From: a virus
DNA length: 45,423 nucleotides
IMG/VR virus record: IMGVR_UViG_3300042866_001888
Location: 1-45,423 of that record
Reading direction: 5' to 3' (one strand)
In this document: positions 38,214 through 45,423 of the stretch, one piece after another
How positions within the stretch are numbered: the stretch's first letter is position 1
Layout of the letters: each line of letters starts with the position of its first letter
Position numbers and translations under genes: made by a program
Notes under the pieces: model-generated
What the model was told of the DNA's origin: nothing
What the model saw: the letters and a program-made list of their open reading frames with translations, nothing else
The model's database searches: none

Positions 38214-41200
38214 CTATTCTTCGTCCATGCGCTTGAACACATCGGCCCAGTCATTGTCGCCATGAGACAGCTTGATCATGTCCAAGTAGTTCTTGCCAAC
38301 TTCAGAGTCACCATCGAAGGGCAACACTCGTGTCCAAGACAAATCAACGTCGTTGCCCAACCATGTCTCCAGGATGTCTGGGATGTTCGTAAAGACGCTC
38401 ATCACGATCTCATGAACCATTGGCAGCTCCTCACGGATGCAATCGACCAGGAGTGAATCGTGAACTGTTGAGATAAGGATGGATTTCAGCCCAGCATCTC
38501 GCATCAAAGTTTCAATGGCGCAGATGCAGCAAAGCATCATATCAGAGGCTGTTGCTTGGATCAGGTGATTACAACCAGCTCTCAGAGCTTTGCTCTTAAG
38601 TCCATTGTCGTCAGAGCCAGCTTCCTCAAAGATTCTAACTCGACCAAGCATTGATACAGCCACACCATTGCTCTCGATAAACCCCTTGTAGTAGGACAGG
38701 TACTCTCTCAGAGCAGGATATGAATCAAAGAATGCCTCAAGGAATGCTTCACATTCCTCAATGGTCTGATAGATACCGTCTTGGGCCAGGGTGCCCTGAA
38801 GTCCTTGAGCACCACCACCGTATCCAGTCAAGAAGTTGATCGTCTTTGAGATCTTACGCTTCAACTCGCACTCTTTGGCCTCTTTGTCTTTTCCAGCCTT
38901 TTGCAATGCACTGACATGATCTTTGATACAGTGATCATAGGGCATCTTGAAGATTCTCGACATGGTCAGTGAGTGCAAGTCAATGCCACGAACATAGGCG
39001 TCGACCATGGCCTCATCACCACAAGCTGCGGCTATGAGTCTCAACTCAATCTGAGACAAGTCACCCTGATAGAGGCAGCCGTTGTCACCAAATCTAGACG
39101 TGTAGATTCGCTTGACCTGACCACGAGCTGGGAGCTGTTGAAGATTGGGATCACGTGAGCTTAGACGTCCACTTCTCGTTCCAGTTATGAGGAACTGGGT
39201 GTGCACCATGCCGTCTCTGGCCAAATGTTGATCCTTGGTTCTGGCCTTCTTGTCAATGCCCTTGGTTGTGATGTTACGAATCGTTCTGATGTAGGACGCA
39301 TACTGCTTGAAGATTGACCTGTACTCAAGCAAGGGCCTTACCTTTGGATTTTCAGCCGACAATCCATTCAGTGAAAACTTATCGATCGCTATGACTTTCA
39401 GGAATTCCTTCCACTTGTCTTGAAAGTCTTCATCATTGTGCGATATCTTGCGAATGGCTTTCTCAGCCTTTTCAATGGGTCCAACAAGGTCCTCAACACG
39501 ATCAACAAAGAATTTCCCCTCTTTGATTCGCGATTGTCCAGCAGATGTAAGTGCCTTGATTGGCAACCTCATCTTCTCGTACAGAATGGTTCTCAGATGG
39601 TCCTTTGACTCGAGATCTAGAAACCAGCCAGGTGTCTGCGACTCCATGTACTCACACCACTCCAACACCTCTGGCGTGATCTCACGCAGCTTCTTGCGAG
39701 TCTCAAAGATGAGCTGAGGGAACATCTCCTCTTGGAACGAGAGCTCCTTGAGATCCACCTTAAGACCACGACCCATCATCTTGATGAGTGTGCCAGATGC
39801 AGGTGATACGATCTTGTCGTAGACCTGTTGACGGCTTATGGTTTGATACCACCTGAATTTGCCTCTATGGGTTGGGTGGGCCAGAGGAATCTTGTAAGTC
39901 TTGCACTCCGCATACTTCTCACGAAGTTTCTCGTGCGTCTTGTAAGTGACTTCAACGTCGCCCATCACATAGGGCTTGAGATGCGTTTCCTTGTACTCGT
40001 CTGGACACCTAGCATAGTGTCCTCCCTGTTCAGGATGAAGCAGATCACGTTCGAGCTCGATCAGTATTGAAAAGTCTTCATCATAGCCACCCAACTCAGG
40101 AACGTGCTGATAGGCCATCATGTCCAAGCCAAGTGAACCCTTGGCTTGACGAAGCACGAATGCCTCGTGCCAAGTATCATATCGACAGGCATCACCCAAT
40201 CTGTCAAGATTCGAACCCTCAAAGTTGGCTGCAGCAAATAGGGCATCAAATGTGAGATTGTGTCCAACCAGTGTGGATGATTCCAGGGCCTTATTGAGGA
40301 ATGGAGTGATTCTCCCAATGTGTGGTTTCAGTGGGCTTTCAGGGTAGTCCCAAGGAAATCCAATTGAGCGTAGTTGGTCACCATCCTTCCATCTCAACAT
40401 GACATAGACTATGGCTGCACCCTCAGCGAAAGCTTTTAGTCCTGTTGTTTCAGTGTCAAAAGCCACAAGGGTCTTTGGGTGATCGATCAGCCACTTCAAA
40501 GACTTGATGATCTCATCTGGGTTCTCTGAGATTACATAGTGGTCAAGGATGTACTTCCTAAGTGGCACTCCATCGGCAGCCATTCTCATGGCTTCAACGA
40601 TGGACTTCAACCAGGCTTCTTTCAGCTTTCTGATTTGTGTTGCATCAATGATTCCTGGTGTCTGGACCGGGAACATTGGAACACGAAAATCAGGGTCGTG
40701 TTGGCCAAAAATTGGATGGCCAGGCTTCTTGCCATCGACAGCTTTGGAGTATTTTGTCTCCATCAACCAGTCATCTGGCCACCCACGATAGGTAAGCAAC
40801 TTACCGCCCCAGTCCTGGGCATTTGACTTGTAACTGAAGAAACCCAATACCACAGATCCCACAGGCATCATGATATTGGGTGGGTACATCATCACATCTT
40901 GTACAGCATAGAGACCACACCAGTTAATCTTGGTCTTTGGGTTGATTACCTTCTTTACGCCATTGCGTGGACGATTGGCACAACGCATCATTGGAACCCA
41001 ACGAATCTTGTCGAATGGGAACTTGGCATGCTTGGCCATGTTACTCCAAATGTCTCTCAGCCTTGCAGCAATGCCACCAACACCAGGTTTGCCTTGATCG
41101 TCTTCATTACCTGAGGTAAACTCATAAAATACTGAGATTGCAGGCTCCTCAGAACCGTATGGCTTCAAGAAAGGGTTCTTGCAGTCGACGAACAGATCAC

Positions 41201-41513
41201 ACTTTTGACAGATGGGCGAGTCAGGTCCAGGCTTGAGTGCCCGGGTGTCTTCGATGAGAGTGTCCCCATTCTTGAACCAAAGTGTCAAGGGGCTGGCCAA
41301 ATCGATGATCCAACGCCGATCACCGTTCTCATCCAAGGAAATAGCTTCACGATGGTGCAACTCTAGCGTGTCACGAAAATGCTTGGTGATGTGCTTTAGA
41401 GACACCTCCTCGCCCGATGGTGAGGTGATGACCAACTTAGATTTTCTCTGTCGGGTCTTTTTTGCTGGCGTTGGCTCGACCTCGCCAACAAGATCGACAT
41501 CGTTAGTATTCAT
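38214..41513 (-). CDS. Family A DNA polymerase with N-terminal UDG-like iron-sulfur domain
   Basis: 1099 residues from ATG 41513; a GTG at 41543 would add ten. Numbering from that GTG, residues ~105-300 resemble a family 4 uracil-DNA glycosylase: C112, C115, C188 and C209 match the four [4Fe-4S] ligands, with 'GNEDDQGKPGVGGIAARL' and 'MMRCANRPRNG'. A DnaQ-like 3'-5' exonuclease follows ('LVAFDTETTGL', 'LVGHNLTFDALF', 'YVMGDVEVTY'). The polymerase part has motif A 'QGDLSQIELRLIA', motif B 'RKISKTINFLTGYGG' and motif C 'VHDSLLV', where the usual HDE is HDS. It replicates the phage genome. The glycosylase-like domain lacks the standard catalytic 'GEAPG', so it may read template bases rather than excise them. 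Confidence 0.92.
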   Translation of the reverse strand: MNTNDVDLVGEVEPTPAKKTRQRKSKLVITSPSGEEVSLKHITKHFRDTLELHHREAISLDENGDRRWIIDLASPLTLWFKNGDTLIEDTRALKPGPDSPICQKCDLFVDCKNPFLKPYGSEEPAISVFYEFTSGNEDDQGKPGVGGIAARLRDIWSNMAKHAKFPFDKIRWVPMMRCANRPRNGVKKVINPKTKINWCGLYAVQDVMMYPPNIMMPVGSVVLGFFSYKSNAQDWGGKLLTYRGWPDDWLMETKYSKAVDGKKPGHPIFGQHDPDFRVPMFPVQTPGIIDATQIRKLKEAWLKSIVEAMRMAADGVPLRKYILDHYVISENPDEIIKSLKWLIDHPKTLVAFDTETTGLKAFAEGAAIVYVMLRWKDGDQLRSIGFPWDYPESPLKPHIGRITPFLNKALESSTLVGHNLTFDALFAAANFEGSNLDRLGDACRYDTWHEAFVLRQAKGSLGLDMMAYQHVPELGGYDEDFSILIELERDLLHPEQGGHYARCPDEYKETHLKPYVMGDVEVTYKTHEKLREKYAECKTYKIPLAHPTHRGKFRWYQTISRQQVYDKIVSPASGTLIKMMGRGLKVDLKELSFQEEMFPQLIFETRKKLREITPEVLEWCEYMESQTPGWFLDLESKDHLRTILYEKMRLPIKALTSAGQSRIKEGKFFVDRVEDLVGPIEKAEKAIRKISHNDEDFQDKWKEFLKVIAIDKFSLNGLSAENPKVRPLLEYRSIFKQYASYIRTIRNITTKGIDKKARTKDQHLARDGMVHTQFLITGTRSGRLSSRDPNLQQLPARGQVKRIYTSRFGDNGCLYQGDLSQIELRLIAAACGDEAMVDAYVRGIDLHSLTMSRIFKMPYDHCIKDHVSALQKAGKDKEAKECELKRKISKTINFLTGYGGGAQGLQGTLAQDGIYQTIEECEAFLEAFFDSYPALREYLSYYKGFIESNGVAVSMLGRVRIFEEAGSDDNGLKSKALRAGCNHLIQATASDMMLCCICAIETLMRDAGLKSILISTVHDSLLVDCIREELPMVHEIVMSVFTNIPDILETWLGNDVDLSWTRVLPFDGDSEVGKNYLDMIKLSHGDNDWADVFKRMDEE

Positions 41514-41521
41514 TGTTCTGT

Positions 41522-42541
41522 ATGGTAGAAATGGAATTGACACCGCATCCTAGGCCTCTCCCTTGCTTCGGCTCTGAGTTCAAGGAGAATGATGCCATGT
41601 GCTCATCTTGCAGCTATAGAACTGACTGCATCACTGCCATGGGCTGTAGAAGAAACAAAGTTTCTCTGGCCAATGTCACATTCAATCTGGTTCCTGAAGT
41701 TTTGCAGACAAGCACAGACATTGCCAACCCAGAAACTAACGTACACACTTTGTTTTACACTTGCCACGATGCTATCTTTGGCAAGCCTTGCAAGTATCGA
41801 ATTCCGGCTGGAGGCGTAGAAAAGATTGTGGCTGCTGCTGAGCAAGCCCAGTGTGGCTTGAAGCTTTTCATCACAGCGGTGATGATGGCCCATCAGGAAT
41901 CAGCACCTTTTGACCCATTTTATCCAAACATGTTGTTTGGCCAGTCAGCCATCAAGAAAGTAAACATGTTTCGTACAGCCTGCAGAGAGAAGTTTGGCCA
42001 CTTTGACATTGGTGCGTTCAACAAGCTGAGAGGCAAAGCTGATGAGGACAACGATTTGCAGGAGAAGATGCTTAGGAGCGAGATACTCTTTGGTCAGTTG
42101 ATCATAGGATACATGCTCAAGGCTGATGAGCCACCCTACAGTCAAGTTTACAGAATTCGTGAGCTTGGGTTTGACCCAGTGTGGTTGGCCATTGAGCCCA
42201 CATACAAAGATGTACTTGAGCAGCACATCAAGTCAGAGTCACAGACCTCAGACGTTATTGCCACACTGCGCCACAACGTGTTTCAGATCAAGAAGTCATT
42301 AAAGGCTAACAGGCCCAGATTGAGAGAGACTTTTAAGATTCGTGAGAACATCATGAAGCAAGCCGTCTCTGTGGTCATGTCACACCACAACTTGTCAGCG
42401 AATGACTTCGAGATCATCAATGAACCTGTGGTTTCAGCCAGCAAGTTTTGGCTAGTTCTTGGAAAAGCCTTGAACCACTACTACTGCTGGTTGGCAGTGA
42501 ATGGTGACAAGTACGCGATGAGAAAGATCTCAAGGAGATGA
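41522..42541 (+). CDS. Cysteine-cluster hypothetical protein in the replication block
   Basis: 339 residues from ATG 41522; ATG 41531 is an alternative. The N-terminal 50 residues hold 'CFGSEFKENDAMCSSCSYRTDCITAMGC', a cysteine cluster suited to zinc or an iron-sulfur centre. The rest is helical with Lys/Arg-rich segments. Its start is only eight bases from the divergent DNA polymerase start. It ends three bases before the helicase gene, so a role in replication (primase-, loader- or recombination-like) is likely but no family is recognised. Confidence 0.72.
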   Translation: MVEMELTPHPRPLPCFGSEFKENDAMCSSCSYRTDCITAMGCRRNKVSLANVTFNLVPEVLQTSTDIANPETNVHTLFYTCHDAIFGKPCKYRIPAGGVEKIVAAAEQAQCGLKLFITAVMMAHQESAPFDPFYPNMLFGQSAIKKVNMFRTACREKFGHFDIGAFNKLRGKADEDNDLQEKMLRSEILFGQLIIGYMLKADEPPYSQVYRIRELGFDPVWLAIEPTYKDVLEQHIKSESQTSDVIATLRHNVFQIKKSLKANRPRLRETFKIRENIMKQAVSVVMSHHNLSANDFEIINEPVVSASKFWLVLGKALNHYYCWLAVNGDKYAMRKISRR

Positions 42542-42544
42542 TCA

Positions 42545-43957
42545 ATGGCTCAATTTACTGACGACTTTCAAGATTTGATTTTGGCCTGTGCTGTGGAGCA
42601 CCCAGACCAATTTGTCTGCTATGGCCCTATCATCAACTCCAAACATTATGTTGGGGTTCAAGCCACAATAGCTGCCAGAGTTATCTCTGACTACTACGAA
42701 CAACATGGAACTTTCCCATCTTGGACCATATTTGAGCAAGGTGTGGTTAGACGTGCTGGTAAAGTTGGCATAGCCGATGACGAACAAAACAAGGCCAAAG
42801 AGTATGTCGCTAAGATTCGTGAGCTGGTAAAGACTGATGTTCGTGGGCCAGCAGATGTCAAGCATGTCTCTGGACAAGTGGTTGAGTTTTGCCGCTATCA
42901 GGGCATGCTTTCAGCCATCAAGAAAAACATCGAGCGTCTCAAAGAGGGCAAGTCTCTGGACTTGGCCATTTGTGAGAATGCTATGCAAATTGGTCAGAAT
43001 CTGAACAGCATGGGTGTGCTGATGTCAGGAAATGATCCTGACTTGGCATTGGACGTTGTTGACAGAGTGACCACTCGTGGTTATGGCGTTCGCACTGGGT
43101 ACAGCTTTCTGGACAAGATTTGGAAGAATGGTTGGGCTCCAGGTTGGTTGATAGTTCCACTGGCCCCTCCAAAACGTTTCAAAACCACATTCTGCATCAA
43201 TCTGGCTCTCAACATTGCTGGACCAGCCATTGGTGAAGATGTGCTCTACTACACTTGCGAAATCTCAGACGAGCTGGCTGCAGTCAGAGCGATGTGTAAT
43301 GTGGCTCGTGTGTCCATGGATGTGATGTATGAGTCGCCTGAGAAGTTCAAGATTCAGGTCAAAGACCAGATGACAGCCCTGATGCATGGTGAGATCCTGG
43401 TAAAAGGCTTTGCCTCCAGAACGGCGACCATTGCGGATCTCAAAGCTCATGCCAAGATGGCCATTCAGCAAGGTTTGAGGCCAAAGGCCATCATTATTGA
43501 CTACGCAGACACAGTCAAACCATCGTCATCCCACAAGGAGAAGAAAGACCACCTCCTTCAAGCTGATGTCTACACTGAAGCTAGAGCGATGGGAGCTGAA
43601 CTGGGATGCTGTGTGATCATGCCTGATCGTTGTACTAGGGAAACTGTATCGATGCCAGTCCCAAGTATGCAATCATTCCAGGGCGCCTTCGAAAAAGCTG
43701 GTATCGTTGACATCTCAATTGGCCTTTGCGCGACTGAAGCAGAGTTGAAGAATAACATCATTCGACTTTTCGTCTTCCTCAATCGTCATGGCGCGGCTCT
43801 TCAACACTTCCAAGGTGCAGTTGATGCCTCAACCTATCGTATGGAAATTCTCAAGGAACTTGAGTATGATCCAGATGACACTGGTGAGACCAAGGGTAAG
43901 GGCAAAGGCAAAGACAAGAAGGGCGTCTCTCACTTGCCAGACGACATCGAAGAATGA
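42545..43957 (+). CDS. DnaB-like replicative helicase (RecA-fold ATPase)
   Basis: 470 residues. An N-terminal helical domain (1-130) resembles the DnaB N-domain. The motor has 'VRTGYSFLDKIWKNGWAPGWLIVPLAPPKRFKTTF', in which 207-215 is the Walker A region, 'VLYYTCEIS' and Walker B 'AIIIDYADTV'. The Walker A sequence APPKRFKTT lacks the canonical Gly before Lys (Phe instead), so ATP binding may be unusual. The C-terminus is a Lys/Gly-rich tail ('ETKGKGKGKDKK'). It unwinds DNA ahead of the polymerase encoded nearby. Confidence 0.82.
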   Translation: MAQFTDDFQDLILACAVEHPDQFVCYGPIINSKHYVGVQATIAARVISDYYEQHGTFPSWTIFEQGVVRRAGKVGIADDEQNKAKEYVAKIRELVKTDVRGPADVKHVSGQVVEFCRYQGMLSAIKKNIERLKEGKSLDLAICENAMQIGQNLNSMGVLMSGNDPDLALDVVDRVTTRGYGVRTGYSFLDKIWKNGWAPGWLIVPLAPPKRFKTTFCINLALNIAGPAIGEDVLYYTCEISDELAAVRAMCNVARVSMDVMYESPEKFKIQVKDQMTALMHGEILVKGFASRTATIADLKAHAKMAIQQGLRPKAIIIDYADTVKPSSSHKEKKDHLLQADVYTEARAMGAELGCCVIMPDRCTRETVSMPVPSMQSFQGAFEKAGIVDISIGLCATEAELKNNIIRLFVFLNRHGAALQHFQGAVDASTYRMEILKELEYDPDDTGETKGKGKGKDKKGVSHLPDDIEE

Positions 43958-43986
43958 TTTACACCACAATCCTCAGGTTCTAGTTT
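43958..43986 (+). promoter_or_regulatory. Sigma70-like phage promoter for amidoligase 3
   Basis: TTTACA 43958-43963 begins on the base after the helicase stop codon; 17-base spacer with CTCAGG; TAGTTT 43981-43986; six bases to ATG 43993. Confidence 0.72.
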
Positions 43987-43992
43987 ATTCCT

Positions 43993-45012
43993 ATGGGCAA
44001 AGTCAACTCGGTCCTTACATTCGGTTTGGAGCTGGAGTGTGTGAAGCTTTCCAAAACGGCTCTGTCGACTATTGAGTCACTTAGTTTTGAACGTCATCTT
44101 GATCACTCCATCAAGGGCGACAATGGCGAGACTCTTCCACGAACATGGCCAGGAGCGGGTCATGAGATCGTTACAAAGCCAATGGCCATGAATGTGTCAA
44201 TGAATGGTGATGGCACAAAATGTGAGGTTAGTCCACGAGAGAAAGTCACTGAACTCGTCAAGAAGTTGGCCAGTTGTTCTGATCATGTCAACAGCTCATG
44301 TGGCATCCATCTCCACCTGGGAAAACCCAAAATGAAGAATGGCGAGCTTGGCACCACGTCATCTTGGTCTCCAGATGAGGTGAGAACCATGCTGATCATT
44401 GGTCAGATTCTGGAACCCAGACTCATGGACTTAGTTCATGCCTCTAGACGCAACAATGATACGTGCCAGTCTATCTCCAAGAGATATCTCAAGAGTGATT
44501 TTGGGAAATTCTATCCAGTCGGCAAGGTGGACCCAAACAAGTACAGCAACACCAAGAGATATTGCTGGTTGAACCTGATTGAGACTGCGAGAAAGGGTAA
44601 TCGATCAGAAAGAGGTTACGGCAGTTCACCAGCGACTGGCACCATTGAAGTACGTTTGCTGGGAGAGACACATTGCCCCAACTACATCGATGCATGGACT
44701 CAGTTGTGGCTGAACATTGGAGCCCTTGTGGCTTGTGCATCATCCACTCTAGCCATATCCCAAATCTGCTACTCAGACATCCTCGAGCCCCTGTTCTTCG
44801 CAGTCCAGTGTGCTAAGACAGCCGATGAGAAGCAGAGATCCCTCTCGTCATCACACCAAGTCCATGTGGGTGGGCGCACACACCCCCGTCAGATGACTTC
44901 ACCCAGGCCCACAGAGCATACCACAAGCCATGTTATTAGCCGAGTGTTGAACTCATCAACCTCAGTTAGTGCAGCTTCTTCAATTATTGCAGCTGACGAA
45001 CCACCATTTTAA
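43993..45012 (+). CDS. Amidoligase family enzyme, amidoligase 3
   Basis: 339 residues. FGLELEC (10-16), 'GAGHEIVTKP' (55-63), CGIHLHLG (103-110), 'SRRNNDTCQSI' , 'NTKRYCWLNLIE' and 'TGTIEVRLLGE' repeat the amidoligase motifs in the same order as in the other two enzymes. The last 60 residues are Ser/Thr-rich and probably unstructured. The overall likeness to amidoligases 1 and 2 is limited to the motifs, so the three are old relatives, probably with different substrates. The next gene starts on the last base of its stop codon. Confidence 0.86.
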   Translation: MGKVNSVLTFGLELECVKLSKTALSTIESLSFERHLDHSIKGDNGETLPRTWPGAGHEIVTKPMAMNVSMNGDGTKCEVSPREKVTELVKKLASCSDHVNSSCGIHLHLGKPKMKNGELGTTSSWSPDEVRTMLIIGQILEPRLMDLVHASRRNNDTCQSISKRYLKSDFGKFYPVGKVDPNKYSNTKRYCWLNLIETARKGNRSERGYGSSPATGTIEVRLLGETHCPNYIDAWTQLWLNIGALVACASSTLAISQICYSDILEPLFFAVQCAKTADEKQRSLSSSHQVHVGGRTHPRQMTSPRPTEHTTSHVISRVLNSSTSVSAASSIIAADEPPF

Positions 45013-45407
45013 TGAGAGTAGGACACATCATAGAGTTCACATACCAGGGCCACAAGAAGTGGGTGGTCGTCAGCATCAATGATTGCCGGGCTTGTATAGT
45101 TCCATTGGCAAACAGAAACCCAGAAAATCCTGCTGAGGTGTTTGATGAGTCGGACTCGGGAGCCACTGGGATAAGCCCAAACAGCGATTGTCCAATACTT
45201 GGAAGGGTTGTTGGCCAGATAAAAACTAGGGTACCAATTGTCTATGGAAGGGCCATATCACCCGTTCAGACACCCACCAAGCCTCTGTCCAAATCACTTC
45301 AAAAGCACTTGGTTAAAAGTTCAGCCTTGCCACCCATACCAGATGACCCTGAGCCAATTGATCCCATAAAAGCTGTGATCAACGCCACTTCCCGGTCTCT
45401 CTTTTGA
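45012..45407 (+). CDS. Hypothetical protein coupled to amidoligase 3
   Basis: 131 residues. The ATG shares its A with the TAA stop of amidoligase 3, so translation is coupled. The first 50 residues ('GHIIEFTYQGHKKWVVVSIND') look like a small beta-barrel of SH3/KOW type. The rest is Pro-rich and ends with 'AVINATSRSLF'. It may bind the amidoligase or its substrate; unproved. Confidence 0.7.
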   Translation: MRVGHIIEFTYQGHKKWVVVSINDCRACIVPLANRNPENPAEVFDESDSGATGISPNSDCPILGRVVGQIKTRVPIVYGRAISPVQTPTKPLSKSLQKHLVKSSALPPIPDDPEPIDPIKAVINATSRSLF

Positions 45408-45423
45408 GCATATCGCTGATGGC

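Overview
The window is part of a tailed double-stranded DNA phage genome, very probably a large contractile-tailed (myovirus-like) phage. The support is a baseplate J-like protein, another virion-like protein, a family A DNA polymerase, a DnaB-like helicase, a class II ribonucleotide reductase, a thymidylate-synthase-family enzyme, UV endonuclease UvsE, a lysozyme, a tRNA/tmRNA cluster, many small phage-type proteins and very tight gene packing on both strands. No integrase, transposase, CRISPR array or rRNA was seen. The host cannot be named. Many genes lack a visible Shine-Dalgarno sequence and several start 6-7 bases after a -10 box, so leaderless translation is likely; this is common in, for example, Actinobacteria and Deinococcota, but naming a host from it is inference only.

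Layout. 1-3.3 kb: a radical SAM protein cut by the window edge, a sugar-nucleotide dehydratase and a GT-D-like glycosyltransferase. 3.3-4.7 kb: small genes, a minus-strand glycosyltransferase remnant and an AT-rich gap with a 40-base direct repeat. 4.7-12.7 kb: small early-type genes with UvsE, two lysine-rich repeat proteins, a PcfJ-like protein, a gamma-glutamylcyclotransferase-like protein, an APS-kinase-like protein and an exported lysozyme. 12.7-18.4 kb: a tmRNA with an exceptionally long tag frame, four ordinary tRNAs (Pro, Val, Arg, Thr), two odd tRNA-like elements, a trypsin-like protease, a GIY-YIG protein, a family 2 glycosyltransferase and a DUF3310 protein. 18.4-25.2 kb: a ligase-type nucleotidyltransferase, GDP-fucose synthase, a tubulin/FtsZ-like GTPase, a glycosyltransferase, a UDG-like protein and a thymidylate-synthase-family enzyme with Asp where Asn marks dUMP specificity. 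25.2-36 kb: amidoligase 1, a minus-strand glycosyltransferase, virion proteins, NrdJ and a likely lysis pair. 35.6-45.4 kb: a minus-strand block (zinc protein, class II glutamine amidotransferase, amidoligase 2, a UDG-like/DNA polymerase fusion), then a plus-strand block (Cys-rich protein, helicase, amidoligase 3, a small protein).

How they work together. Three amidoligases, a class II glutamine amidotransferase and a gamma-glutamylcyclotransferase-like protein suggest a peptide or amide modification system; all three amidoligases and the amidotransferase sit behind the same kind of promoter (TTTACA, 16-17 bases, TANNNT, then 6-7 bases to the start codon). A second theme is DNA replication and base chemistry (polymerase with UDG-like domain, helicase, ligase, NrdJ, thymidylate-synthase-like enzyme, second UDG-like protein, glycosyltransferases). 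A third is sugar-nucleotide and glycan work. All functional calls were made by eye from motifs; no database search was run.
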